Positions 35,766-48,012 of a stretch of DNA of 64,000 nt are shown in pieces. The stretch is from Neolentinus lepideus HHB14362 ss-1 (Eukaryota; Basidiomycota; Agaricomycetes; Gloeophyllales; Gloeophyllaceae), in assembly GCA_001632425.1 (NCBI GenBank), contig KV425564.1:465087-529086 (forward strand). The letters run 5' to 3'. The first letter of the stretch is position 1. Each line of letters starts with the position of its first letter. The position numbers and the translations under genes were made by a program. The notes under the pieces are model-generated. The model saw only the letters and a list, made by a program, of their open reading frames with translations. It was not told the DNA's origin and did no database searches.

Positions 35766-36904
35766 CTATAACATCTTCACATATGAGGCCGGTACTAAGC
35801 CACGTTTCCCGTCGAGCTCTGCCGTCCACCTACGATTCTAGCTTAGCAAGTAGACGATGACGAGAGAGATCTTTGTTAGTCTTACCAATCGTCTGATGTC
35901 CTCTCGACGATCAAAATCCTCTGCTCCGCTTTCAACGCCAAATCGCCAGGATCCTATGCAGATAGGACATCAGCCTGGTCCCACTAGTCTACGCCAAGCC
36001 ACACGTCCTACCTCACTGGAATAATCATACAGCGCCTCTGCCCAATCCCCTGCCTCCTCCTCTTCCTGTTCCGCTTCTTCGTGTGGCTCGGGTTCAGGAG
36101 GAGCAGGAGATGACCCCGCCCTCCTCACCGGCGGTGGCCCGTACGTGTTCTTCCTGGGCGCAAAGGCAGGCGGGTTCGGCGGAGCGACGGGTGCGGGCGT
36201 CTTGTTCTTATTCGCGTTGGAGCTGCGGAGTGAGAGGAACATGTTCTTCGTGGAGGAGGTGTCGACATCTGAGCCGAATTTCTAGGGGGAGGGGATAACT
36301 AAGTTCAGTCACATGTACAGAAGAGACTTCCGGACGTACCTTGACCGAGGTCAAACTCGCTGTGCTCGATAAACGGCGCTCCTGCTCAGCGGAGGACCTA
36401 CGCGCCGGGGATTTGCCCAGCGATTCATTGCTTCCAGCGTTGGGGGAGCCAAAGGCTGCAGCTGCAGCGGCTACCCGACCCGCTGAATTAGCCACAGCTG
36501 GATCTGATAACTACATTGCACGCATCGTTCAGTAATCGAGGAGCGGTATGCATACATCGGCGTTCCAAGAGACCCGGCCTAGCCAGAAGGACTTACAGCA
36601 GCACCGTACGGACTGGATTTGGGTATGCCATGCTTCAAACCAGCTGACACAAGCTGTGATGTCGCTGCAGGGTTCGAGGCTAGTGCGCGATGGACTGCAG
36701 ATGCAGCAGCCCCAGTGGCGTATTTCGATCCACTTGCATCTGCTCCCGGCGCGCTTCCGAGGACGTCGGGACGCGACGCGAAGTATCTGCCACAATCTGT
36801 AAATTGAAATTCAATCACCAGATACACAGTGTGGGGTTACGCAACTCGTCTAACAGAGAGAAGAAGGCGTCCTTTTCGTCGGAGGATAGGTTCGAGAAGA
36901 CCAT
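35766..36904 (-). CDS. SH3-domain protein (Csh3/Lsb-like)
   Basis: The N-terminus (MVFSNLSSDEKDAFFSLLDE) joins over an intron to YFASRPDVLGSAPGADASGS. An Ala/Ser-rich linker follows (HRALASNPAATSQLVSAGLK), then a Pro-rich stretch (APVAPPNPPAFAPRKNTYGP). The SH3 domain lies at the extreme C-terminus, assembled from three exons: DWAEALYDYSSE, DPGDLALKAEQRILIVERTS and DDW-WTAELDGKRGLVPASY, ending VKML at 35766. The ALYDY, WW and ALVPASYV-type positions are all present. Proteins of this shape bind Las17/WASP or septum components and act at actin patches. The first intron donor would be GTTGCG, which is unusual. Confidence 0.82.
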
Positions 36905-37266
36905 GGAGCCGTCAAAGTTCAAGCGCCGGTACCGACATTCACAAGCGTGTAGAGATCACTGCGGAATTGAGATGATGACTCGCACTATTCACATCAACCG
37001 GTAGTCAAACCGATGGCATAGACTTACATTTTGAGGTACTTAGGTAGGATAAAATATTTATGTGCAACTCCAATCATCTAGACAGTACATACGGCCATAA
37101 AGAGAGGCAAGACATACAGAGCTCGAGAGCGAGAGCATGAGAAGGGGTGAGGGTGATGGGAGGGGAGCTAAACAGAACATCCTTGCGTAGTGTATCAAAA
37201 AGCATTGTCACTGATTAATAAAAATGATGAACCCGAGTGAACAGAGATGGAGCAATCGCCCAAGGA
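36905..37266. other. Intergenic region downstream of the Gln-rich gene
   Basis: It serves as SH3-gene promoter and 3' flank of the Gln-rich gene. No gene is seen. Confidence 0.35.
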
Positions 37267-38359
37267 TCATCCCCAGTTGAAGATGTCGAAGTTATCCCCT
37301 GGTTGCGCACCAGATTGCAGGTTATTTTGTTGTTGCTGATAATGCTGTAAAGTGGACATGGGTATCGGTGTAGAAGAGGTCGCCCGGCCCGGTGACTGAT
37401 CTCCTTGGTGCATGGACAATTGGCCTCCTACAGCTGGTGATCCTGCATTGAAAGGATAGTTCGCACCGCCTTGTGGCCAGCCTTGCGATTGATCACCAAG
37501 CATCGAGCCAGCACTGCCTTGCCCACCAGCGCCTGAGGACATGTTAAATGATCCAGGGCCCTGCGACATCTGGCCCTGGCCCATACCCATGCCCATCTGC
37601 TGCTGCCAGTTACCACCACCACCAGCAAGCTGCTGCGGATTGACGTATCCGCTTCGGGCGGCAGCTGCCTGCTGGGCTTGCATCATCGCCCGATGATAAT
37701 CATCCTGACTGTGAGCTTGTGGATGCATCTGCTGTGCCGAAGGCGCCCTCATAGGCACTCTCGGCGTCATCGGCGATTGGCCACTGTCAGAAGGCGACCG
37801 GGTGCTCCGCGCGATCCCGGGGATCGCAGCGCTATTTGAACGCAATGCATTGAATGACGCATGCGAGCTTCCTTCTGCACCATGGCTAGGGCCTACCATA
37901 GGGGAACCTATACCCGCCGAATTCGGCGGCGACCCCACTTGTCCTTGTCCCTGCATCTGCTGCTGCTGATGTTGCTGCTGTGCCTGCTGCTGTTGCTGTT
38001 GCTGCCGCAACTGAGCGTACAACTGGGGATTCATCATGCCAGGATTCATATTCGGCCCCAAATTACCCCGCGCCTGCTGCATGAGTAACAGCTGCCGCTG
38101 CTGTTGCGTCAGGTTATTCAAGTTGAGTCCCGACATCCCAGCCATATTCTGCCCTTGCCCCATGCCAGACGGACCAGCGATGCCACCCATGCTCATGTTC
38201 GACATATTGGAATTGTTGCCGAACGGGAATTGGCCTCCTTGAGGTGATTGCCCTGACATTTGCTGCTGACCCATTGCCGATTGCATACCATGCAGGTTAG
38301 CAGCACCATTACCCGCCAAGAACTGGGCGGTCGCTGGCATGTTGCTATTCTGCGCCTGT

Positions 38360-38394
<35 letters not shown>

Positions 38395-40669
38395 CTGATG
38401 CTGCATCGCCTGCATTGCAAGATGTGATTGCCCGAGCCCGCTAGGTCTCTGGCCTCCTCCGCCTTGCTGGTTCTGCTGGTTCTGCCGAGCCATCATCTGC
38501 ACGAGAACAGCAAGTGTCAGGCCAAACCACGTCCAAGAAAAGTACGATAACCGAAAACAAACCTGAAGCGTCTGCATCCTCTGCAACTGTACATGCACAG
38601 GCATCGACATAAAGCCCGGTATAGACTGGCTCAAATACTGCACCATCGGATGCATCGGGTTCTGCAATATCCCAAAATTCGCAATCGCATTCGGCCCAAT
38701 CGAGTTCAACGCATTGATCTGCGCCGGGGTCAAATTCATCGGCACACCGTTATTCATCGGAACCGAGCTAGGGCCCGGGTTATTAGGCGCGTTGGAACCC
38801 TGCACGCCCTGGCCCATCATCGCCTGGTGCGAGCTGCTGCCCGGCGCGGGCGACATGTGGTTGACCCCCGCGCTGGGTATGCCCTGCTGCGCCTGGTGCT
38901 GGTGCACCTGCATCATATTCCGGTACTGCTGAATCTGCCGCATCCGCGCTGCATCGAGGTTCTGCGTCGGCGACGCGGACGGTCGTATTGACGGCGACGG
39001 GGCGACAGGTGTGCCAATTTGCGACGACGGGCCGATCGAGTGTGGCGGGCTCGCGCTGGCCATTGCTCGCGGCATGCTTTGCATGGGCAGAGGGACATTG
39101 TTGGGTACGGGTGTCAGCGCGGACGGGGTTGATGTCGACGGGATTCCTATGGCACCCGGCTGCGGCGGGTGCATGCCCATCGAAGGCGTAGGCGCGGGCA
39201 TGATCTTGGTCTCACCCGTATCTCGGCGTTTGTGCGTGGCATCCACTAATTGTGGCGGGGGCTCTTCCGTGCGGTCCCGCTTGAGACTCGGTGAAGCGGA
39301 AGACGGCATCCGAGACAAGTTCGCACCGGCGATTTGCTGCTGAGCGCGCGCGATGTCGCGCGCAAAGACTGCGGGAAGTTGGTTGTACAGGTGATTGATG
39401 CGCTCCATTGACATGAACTCAACTGGCGGTGGCGGACCCATTGCAGGTAAGCGGACTGCCGGCGCGTTTCCCTGAGAGCATGTGAGATATGTGATGGGAG
39501 AGGCGACGTCATAAAACACTCACAACTTTACTGCCCTCATCGTGTGCCGCTGCAAGCCAAGCCAAGTTTGATTCAATTCGCGACGCGTACCTATTCAATG
39601 GTTCATGTAGTGCCACGGACGAAAAGTCTCTGAGCCACTTACTGTTTACATCGTGCATCTGTGAAAGGAATGCCACGAGCTTGGAATTCCATGTATACCC
39701 TAAAAGGAAGAGTTCAGTCATTCGAGCGCCCTCGCAAAAATAACCAGTGCAAACTGACTTCAGAAGCTCCGAATTTAGCTGGAGAATAGTGACAACCTTC
39801 GAGTCAGCGGAAGGAGTAGACGGCGTAGTCATTGGCTGCTTCACTGCTGAGGACTGGACGGGTGATCCCGGCCAAGCCTGAGAAGACGGTCCCGCAGCAG
39901 CATTGTTCGCGCTGTCCTGTGACGGTATCACCTCAGGCTGGGGTGCTGCTTTGTGTTGCTCGATCGACTGGACGCGCGATTGATGTGGGGCACCCGGGCC
40001 ACTTGGGGGCAGAGGATTCGAAGAAGCATCAAAGGCATCAGGGCGCGATGAGGGAGATGGCACGCCAGACTCGTCCACGTTGCCGTCCGAGTTATCCATG
40101 GCTGGCACACTGAGAGGACTAGATGCGGCATCCCCTCGGTCCGCGGGCGGCGCATCTTCGGAATTGGAAGGCCCATTCCCTGTCGACGTCTCCTGCTGCT
40201 CCGCGTCCTGCTGCTTCTCCTCTTTATCACCCCGCTGCGGTTCGTCGTCCTCGGGAGCGGTTGAGAGCTCGCTGAGTGGGGTTGACTGGCGGGATGTGTT
40301 GTCAACTGCACCCGCCGCCACTGGCTCTGCTACCGGATCTGGTAGACCTGATTCCTGGGGTGCAGGGGCGGCGTCGTCGAGCGGGGCAGACTGGACATCG
40401 TCATGGGCGTCGGCAGGAGAAGAAGGCGATGTGCCAGGGAGAGCGGGGTCGGCGCCGTCGACGGGGGTGATGGGCCCATGAGAGGGGTCGAGGTTGGGGG
40501 GCAAGCCCTGGAAGGTCGAGTTGGCGTGGATTTTGGCAGAGTGGTCGTCAAGGTCAGATCGTCTGTGTGGTTCGTCGGGGCGGGGTCGGGTTGGCCAGGG
40601 GGCAAGGTCGTTCTGCAAGATGAGGGAAGCCTTTGGGTCGAGATGATGGGTGTGATCGAGATGGAGCAT
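37267..40669 (-). CDS. Gln-rich nuclear protein, possible transcription/chromatin coactivator
   Basis: Exon 1 (40669 onward) is disordered, rich in Ser, Pro, Asp and Glu. It leads to a conserved helical core read across three short introns: ILQLNSELLKVYMEFQARGI, TDARCKQYASRIESNLAWLA and PPPPVEFMSMERINHLYNQL, then PAVFARDIARAQQQ. The rest, about 700 residues, is dominated by Gln, Met, Asn, Gly and Pro. It has runs of 15 or more Gln near 38353-38400 and another near 37957-38010, and ends DNFDIFNWG. A further intron near 38490-38565 separates MQTLQ from MMARQNQQ. Composition is that of coactivators such as Mediator or SWI/SNF subunits. I believe the core is conserved across basidiomycetes but cannot name it securely. 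Confidence 0.75.
37957..38400 (-). repeat. Poly-glutamine codon tracts (CAG/CAA)
   Basis: Two in-frame tracts lie at about 37957-38010 and 38353-38400, mixing CAG and CAA. They are prone to length change and are useful as microsatellites. Confidence 0.85.
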
Positions 40670-42645
40670 AATATGGCAGGCCGGAAATAGTCGAGCAGTC
40701 GGGCTGAAGCCGCTAAACTGGCTTCACTCGACGGAGACCGGTGTGCGTTGCCAGCAGACGGGGCCGGGCTTTGGACCGGGCTATCACGCCAAGCAGCCGA
40801 ACCAGAGCGAGCCGGGAATTGATCAGAAAAGTACTGGCAGCAGGGCAAAGAGGCCCGACCGTATACAACCGCGTTACTACACCGTAATCGCCTCGATAAC
40901 ACGATTTGCGTTCTTTCCGCAGGGAATTGGGAACAGCAGCGGGTGGCTGCGCGGCGTGTGACCCGCGTGCCTCTCTGGGTCCGGCCACAGCGGAGCATGA
41001 ATCTGCCACTGCACCCGTCGCTGTGCCCAACGACGACGGGCAGCGGAGGAACAGCGACGACGTCTTATATACGCTGGCCGAGATACGAGCGCAAGGCTCC
41101 CTGACGTATTACATACCAGAAAGAACACCGCAATCTAGCGTGATCGGCGCATCCTTCCCCTTCATAATTATTTCAATTCTCCATCATCCACACTTGGCTT
41201 TTTCCGGTCTCATTCCAATCTTGCACCTGCAAACATGTCACTCCAATCCCGGCAATCAAGGCTCCTCTTCTCTACCCACAACTGCCCTCCGCAGGGCCAC
41301 TCTATTCTCATGGACGCCTCGAGGTTCTACAGAAGAAACAGTCCGAACACTCACACCGTACGCTTAGCCATCGTAGATCTCCTGTCCGCGCTTCGCGACC
41401 CTCCCATACCTTACTCGACACTTCCTAGGCCAAGCTCGCGATTCCCATACGACCCATGGGTCCAGGACCTGGGAGTGCACCGCTCAATGGGCTTACAGCG
41501 CTCTCCCCGCGGTATTTCCGGCTCCCTGGGCGTTCGCAGGTACGAGACATCAAGTGTCAGCGGGAACAAAGTTCGCCTGGCGTCAGATCACCAGACCTGT
41601 TTCAAAGTGTGCATCAGCAGTGCTACATGGATAACCGATAGGGGTACGTACCTGAATACAGACGTGGTGTACTCGTGTCACATACGCCTTTACCAGCGGC
41701 GCATATCCCGCCAATGGCGCACCTATGCAAGGACTAAAGTGCTGATAGCCCAGGGCGTGCAAACCGACCAGACATGCTGTCCTCCAGAGATAAGCAAACC
41801 TCCTGGATGATGAGTCACTCCGTACGGCATCAAGATCACAGCGTTGCATATGCAGTAAGGGATTCATCACATCAGGCAGGGCAAGACATACTGTGATCAG
41901 ATGGTGCCGTGGAAGTTTATCTGCGAGCGACGATAGCGTCCGCGCGTCACAGTAATGATATTAAGAATCTAGTTTCAATTTACGTGCAGGGTTATTATCT
42001 GAGAGATCTGGAGTCTGAAGGTAACGCAACCGGCCATTCTTACCAAAGTGGTACTGTCATAATAGCGTAACGACTGGTGTGTTATTCGCATGGATAATGC
42101 ACCTTCGCAACAACTCGAATCCGACACTTGGGTTCTTCGGCGAACGCGAAGTTTAACCATCTTCTCCGAGCCGGAACGCCCCAACTCGACCGCTGTACAA
42201 GCCCCTCCTCGCATCGGAATGCAGAACAAACTCTAGCACCGAGCGGGTCATTGTAAGGAGCGAACGCGATAGAGTCGGAAAGTCATATGCATACCGGACA
42301 GGAGTGATCGAGTAAACCTCGGAGTGGTACCTCGAGGAAAGCGGCGGAAGTTGCCGATAGCGCCACACGTTCCAAATAGATGCAAATACCCATCCAGGAG
42401 CGTGCAGCGCTTGCTCGAGGTACACCAAGTTTCCGTCAAGACCTCAAAGTGAGTGTATATCCCTTGGGTATCATTGAGACGCTCGCCAGAGTGCATGAGA
42501 CATGCTGCTGGATGCGTGTGTCGAGGAAAATGGGAGAAGGAGGGGTGGATGGGTTTGGTGTCGGTCGGATGGAGGCAGCTCAGGATATTGATCTTGGAAT
42601 GCATACTTGGACTGTGAGCTTACTGGGACACTTGCAGATTCAACG
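40670..42645. other. Long intergenic region with a possible unresolved gene
   Basis: It contains the Gln-rich gene promoter (left) and the RPL2 promoter (right). On the + strand a frame starting at 41235 (MSLQSRQSRLLFSTHN) is followed by candidate donors. Other frames near 41480-41640 (YSALPAVFPAPWAFAG, RQITRPVSKCASAVLHG) and 41640-41745 (GYVPEYRRGVLVSHTPL) look mildly protein-like. I could not join them into a recognisable protein. From 41830 to 42640 nothing coding is seen. Confidence 0.3.
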
Positions 42646-43646
42646 ATGGGTAGGGTTATTAGGGCTCAGAGGCGCTCGCACGCTATCGTACGTCTCACTC
42701 TTTACCATCCCAAAGAATACCGATATTGACGAGGAACGGCTTTCGTTTGCGCGAATAGTTCAAGGCACACACCCACCTTAACAAGAACCCTGCCCAGTAC
42801 CGTGCCCTCGACTACTCTGAGCGCAATGGTTACATGCGCGGCATAGTCAAGGAAATCATCCACGACTCCGGCCGGTACGCCTCCTCTCCCAATCATCCGC
42901 ACTTACCCACTAACCCCATCCCGCAGTGGCGCGCCCCTCGCCCGCGTCGTCTTCCGCGACCCCTACCGGTACAAGCTCCGTCAAGAGACCTTTATCGCCA
43001 CCGAGGGCCTGCACACCGGCGCCTTCGTCTACGCCGGCAAGAAAGCAACACTCTCCGTCGGCAACGTCCTCCCGCTCTCGCAGTGCCCCGAGGGCACGAT
43101 CGTCTGCAACGTCGAGGAGAAGGTCGGCGACCGCGGTGCGCTCGCGCGCACGTCCGGCAACTACGCGACCGTCATCGGCCACTCGCCCGAGGACAACAAG
43201 ACGCGCATACGCCTCCCGTCCGGCGCGAAGAAGACCGTGTCGGCGAGCGCGCGCGCGACGATCGGGATCGTGGCGGGTGGCGGGCGGATTGACAAGCCTT
43301 TGCTCAAGGCTGGGCGGGCGTACTACAAGTTCAAGGCCAAGCGTTACAAGTGCGTTGGTTTGGCTACATGCCTGGAACGCGGATATTGATATTGGCTACT
43401 TTTCCAGCTGGCCCCGTACTCGTGGTGTTGCTATGAACCCCGTCGACCATCCTCACGGTGGTGGTAACCACCAACATATTGGTAAGGCGTCCACGATCGC
43501 CCGCTCTGCCGTCCCAGGTCAGAAAGTCGGTCTTATTGCCGCCCGTCGGGTATGTACAAGTTTTCTTTTGCGAGCTTTTGCGGATGGCTCACCCCGTGTA
43601 TTAGACTGGTCTGTTACGTGGTACCGTCAAGGTCAAGGAGGTGTAA
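42646..43646 (+). CDS. RPL2: 60S ribosomal protein L2 (uL2; RPL8 in animals)
   Basis: uL2 sits at the peptidyl-transferase centre of the large subunit. The start exon [14 protein letters not shown] joins to [20 protein letters not shown] and [18 protein letters not shown]. The main exon gives [20 protein letters not shown] and [20 protein letters not shown]. After an intron near 43350-43405 comes [20 protein letters not shown], which holds the functionally essential uL2 loop with its conserved His. The last exon is [13 protein letters not shown], ending at 43646. Four introns are inferred. Codons are strongly C/G-ending (frequent GTC, CTC, CGC), typical of a very highly expressed gene. The C-terminal tail past residue 250 is short, as in fungi. 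Confidence 0.95.
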
Positions 43647-43965
43647 AGGATTCTCAGGGATGGATCTTTCATTCGCCTTACTATGCTTTCGCTACCCCGT
43701 CGCTACAAAACATTGTATGCAACGACTTGCATATGCGTTTACGCTCATGTCTCATGCTATGCTGCCCTGCAATTCACGCTTGTATCTGCATTGAGCTGCT
43801 GTATATTTATCTGAGTTACTGAGTGGGACGGTAATGCAAATGCCGGTGAAGTCCAACCTGTGGGCGTCATGTCGACATAACCTCTATCGTTTCAGTCTAT
43901 AGTTTGTCTATGAGTGTTCCAAGAGTTAGCCCAAGATTACGTTTCTTTTAAATGCCATTATCCCT
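43647..43965. other. Convergent 3' region, RPL2 / FGGY kinase
   Basis: Contains only the 3' ends of two converging genes. Confidence 0.35.
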
Positions 43966-46075
43966 TTATTTCGTCGCGTCCTCCATCTGCTTTCTCCACC
44001 TCTTCTGAATCTCAATGGTCTCCCTGAAGATCTTATACTTCGCCTCCAATAACCTCTTCTCCTTATCACTCGCGGCGGGAGAGACCATGGTCCCAACAGG
44101 CGTCATCTCGACCATGACATCCCACAAACCCTGCCCTTGGCTCGCCTTGCCCTTGACCGTACCCCACTCGGCGGCAAACCGTCCAAGCATAGCGCTGCCG
44201 AGCACGACCGCGACACCCGAGTTGGCAGGGAGCACGACGGGCATTTTGCAGACATCCGCGAGAAGCTGCATGAGCGGCTGGTTCTTCGCCTGCCCGCCGG
44301 ACATGTAAATCGCCTGGATCGAGTGGCCCTTGGCGTTCATCTCGTCGACGATGTGACGCGTCTGGAGAGCGATGGCTTCCAGCGTTACGTTGAATTTGCG
44401 GGCGAGGTCGCCGAGGCCGGCGTCCTGGATATTGAACTTAGCTCGAGTGGCCAACGTAAAGACGTGAGCGATGTACGTACGAGGCTCAGACCCATTATAG
44501 CACCCCGCATGCGAGGATCAGCGATGGGAGACCGGTTTCCTTTTCCATCATTAGTGGCAGATAGCCTTTAGATAGCCGGTCAGCCTTACCATGTAAGTCG
44601 GGATAAAAGTGCAGGTCCTTGGTGAGCTCTGTGAACGTCTCAACGTTGTTCTCATCCTTCATTGCCACGAGCGTATCGTTCAACACTGATTGTAAAGGGG
44701 TTTAGCTAAGTTATGGAGAAAAGGACGATCTGACCTTCATGAATACTAGTCTTCTGATTCTCAGCCCTCTCCGTGAGCTCCTTATACGCAGGGTGCGTGG
44801 TGATCATGAAGTCGATCAGCTGACCAGTGGACGATTGACCACCCTCGTTACACCACCAGCCGGGAAAGACTACATCCTGAAGGATCAATTAGTCCTGTGA
44901 ACTACGTTTCCATTCAACTGAATGACGAACCCTGTAAGGTCCCCACACGCCGTCCACGAAGACACCTTCTGGACTCTGTAAATAATCAGTGAATGGTGAT
45001 GTGATCAAGACTTATGACATACCTGGACGACGTAACATGTGGATGTACCAGCGACGGCGGCCAAACGATGTCTGGATTCGTCCAGCGATGGAACGACGTC
45101 GGACAACTTGCCGTTTTCATTGTACCGTGCAGCGATCGTGCCCAGCCACCCGGCGTATCTGTGCAAAAATCAGTCAAGCGCATCGAGGACATTTTCCAAC
45201 TCACGCATCGATCACGCCACTTCCAACTGGGGTGCCCTCCAGGAGCCCCAGCTCCTCTGCAGCCCGCTTGCTCAACCCATTCCCTACAGGAAGACCCGCA
45301 TTCAGCACATCGCCGTCTGCGGCGCCCATCTGGCGGTAGTTCTCCTTTGAGAACTCGGGTAAACCGATCTTCTCAAAGAAATCTCCTTGCCATCCGCCCT
45401 TCGCAGGGACATACGAGCACTTGCATGCGATCGAACAGACGGAGCGGGTGTTGTGGCCGGTAGCACGGTACGTGAGAAAATCCGGCAGGTCAAAGAATTG
45501 GCAGCGAGCAAAGAGCTTCGAGTCCATACGCTTCTTAAGCCAAAGGGTTTTAGGAATCTCCATTTCCAACTTAGCAGGAAGAGAATGAGAGTCAGTAAAG
45601 ACCTGATCAAGAGGAGACTGACGTCGTGATTGAAACATACACTTATCGTACCGCCAACATAGTCTAAGACGACGGAGCCGGTGCTATTGATCAGCTCAGC
45701 CTCCTCCTCCGCACGGTGGTCCGCCCAAAGGATGATATTCCTGTCGCCACTCTGGCCCAGCTGGTCCCCCTTGGTGACTACGACAGGGTCGGCATTCTCG
45801 TCCGTCACCGCGAGCGAACATGTCGCATCAAAGCCAATTCCCTTGACGCTCGACGCAGGGATCTTCGATACCTCCAGCACATCCCTTATCGTCTTCGCGA
45901 TGGCATTCCAGATTTCTGTCGTGGATTGCTCGAAGATCCGGTGATCCTCCTTGTCACGGAATGTGGTGATGTTCTGCGTCGAGGACGCAATGAGCGTGCC
46001 ATCTTTCTTGACAATCCCCGCGCGTGCAGACCCAGTGCCGACGTCGACGCCGATGTAGTAGCTTTCGCTGGCCAT
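43966..46075 (-). CDS. FGGY-family carbohydrate kinase (D-ribulokinase-like)
   Basis: The start MASESYYIGVDVGTGSARAG carries the ATP-binding phosphate-1 motif of the FGGY/actin-like fold. It is followed by IGFDATCSLAVTDENADPVV, NIILWADHRAEEEAELINST and, after an intron, LEMEIPKTLWLKKRMDSKLF. The centre gives FFDLPDFLTYRATGHNTRSV and DVVFPGWWCNEGGQSSTGQL. The FGGY signature region (LHFYPDLHGNRSPIADPRMR) spans a splice site near 44590/44540. The C-terminal phosphate and adenosine motifs are AIYMSGGQAKNQPLMQLLAD and VLPANSGVAVVLGSAMLGRF. The length is near 580 residues. It resembles the human FGGY/yeast YDR109C branch, which phosphorylates D-ribulose; exact substrate is inferred. About seven introns. 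Confidence 0.9.
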
Positions 46076-46863
46076 GGCTGTAACAAGAGAAGGTTCGACG
46101 TTCGCGGGGTACACGAGTGGGGTATAGGTACCCGGCTGTCCGGCCCGGGATAAGATGTGACAGGAGGCGTCACATATCGGACAAAGTCTTAGGCACCCGG
46201 CGCATTCGAGCTCGAGCAGTTATCTCGAGGCTTGAGCTCGCGGGCAGCTCGCGGGCAAAGCAAACGCATGCCGTTTGTGTTCTACGTAATTTCGTGAACG
46301 GAGAGGGCCCGTTTGAATAATGATCGCTGGCGAGCAGGCTTCAACTTCACCATGATGGACAACGAGATACCATACACTGTCCAAGTCTTGGTTTCCGTTG
46401 AAAACGGAAGTAGAATTTCGAGTGTTAAAAACCTTATAAGACATAAAAGAAGCAGGGAAAGACTTGACTATAGCAACCCACTAGCAATCACCTCGAATGC
46501 TCCCTACAAACGAGCAGATTCAATCGGGAAAGAAGAAGCACAGCCACCCCGTGCTGCTTCGACTGGTAGATCCCCTTCTGATTCGGGAAGAACCTGAACC
46601 TGAGCTTGCTGTCCAGGCTCAAAGTCCATTGCCTTTACCTCATATTTTACCATGCCTCCATTCAACGTTCAAATCCCATATATTAGCATATTTGCTGACT
46701 GAATATGGACGACTGGACAGGCCACATGGAAAAATATGTATTGTTCCAGGCTTCTTTCCGAGGAATTTGTAATGGTCGCCCGAGTCCAGTTGGTCTGACT
46801 CAGTGTGACTGGCAGCTTATATACGTGGGCTCCTCAGAGCGCGGGGAGTACTTTTATCTTGCG
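46076..46863. other. Divergent intergenic region
   Basis: It separates the starts of the FGGY kinase and methyltransferase genes. A frame starting at 46705 runs in phase into the methyltransferase, so the real start could be upstream of 46864. Otherwise nothing coding is seen. Confidence 0.35.
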
Positions 46864-47833
46864 ATGAAGACATTATCCGCCCCAGAAATTGCGTCTCTGT
46901 CACTGCACCACAGTTATATGGAACTGCAGGTCCAAGTGGGGCAGACGAAGCACCGAATCAACCTGCTTGAAAAATGGGACATTCCTGAAGGAAGTAAAGT
47001 CCTAGAAGTTGGATGCGGGCAGGGTGACTGTACTGCCGTCCTGGCTGAAGCTGTAGGGCCGACCGGGCATGTCACCGGTGTTGACCCAGCACCATTGACG
47101 TACGGTGAGCCCACCTAACTCTTTATCTTGCATATTGAAATCCTAAACTTTGCTTGTAGGCTCACCTTACAACCTTGGCCAAGCTCAAGCACATCTATCT
47201 GCTGGCCGCCTAGGGTCACGCATTACCTGGGTTCAGGCGGATCCCCTCGACTTCCTCTCGTCCATTTCCGAACCCTACGACGTTGCGGTTCTCGCCCACA
47301 GTTTGTGGTACTTCTCCTCTCCCGTCCTCATCCGTGACACCCTCCGTCTCCTCGCTCGCAAGGCCAAGAAAGTCTGCATCGCAGAATGGAGCCTCTCGTA
47401 CACCACTGCTGAGGCCGGCGCGCACGTCCTCGCAGCGCTGACACAAGCAGCGCTGGAGTGTCACAAAACGACCACCACGTCGAATGTTCGTACCGTCGTT
47501 TCACCGAAAGCCATCCAGCGGCTGGCAGGGGTAGCGGGTTTAGAGGTAATTGAAGAAGGCCTGGTAACTCCCGACGAGGACATGTACGATGGCAAGTGGG
47601 AGGTAGATGCGGTCCTGGATCCCGGCTTCATAAAGCAGGTCAACGACTTCATCAAGGATGAGAAAGAGCGGAGTGTGGTAATGGCGAATAGGGATGCTGT
47701 AGAGGCAACTTACAACCGATGCAAGCAGGAAGGCAAGAAAATTGCATCGATGGATGCATGGTGGGGCGTTTTCAAAGGGGGTGTTTGCAAAGGAAGGCGT
47801 ATTTCTGTATATTTCTCGTGTATTTCTCCCTAG
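46864..47833 (+). CDS. Class I SAM-dependent methyltransferase, substrate unknown
   Basis: The protein has the Rossmann-like SAM fold. The helix HRINLLEKWDIPEGSKV leads to motif I LEVGCGQGDCTAVLAEAVGP and the acidic residue of motif II (VTGVDPAPLTYG). An intron at about 47104-47159 (GTGAGC...TTGTAG) joins YG to SPYNLGQAQAHLSAGRLGSR. Motif IV is near YDVAVLAHSLWYFSSPVLI, followed by LRLLARKAKKVCIAEWSLSY. The start at 46864 (MKTLSAPEIASLSLHHSYME) gives a normal length; an in-frame ATG at 46705 would add 53 residues of poor quality. The C-terminal 20 residues (GGVCKGRRISVYFSCISP) look unlike protein, so the final exon may be spliced elsewhere. No cluster of biosynthetic genes is nearby. Confidence 0.8.
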
Positions 47834-48012
47834 TAGTCGCAGCCTGTGTCGACTACCATGTCAAAATCTCATGTCGAATTCGGTCATTCACGCCGGAAAA
47901 TCTGCTGAGTGCATAGCTTTTTGGTTGGAAAGCGCAAAAGTACATGTGCATGTGACGATGAGTATGGATATCAATACCTATGGACGGGCATAATGATGAT
48001 GGGATGAATGCT

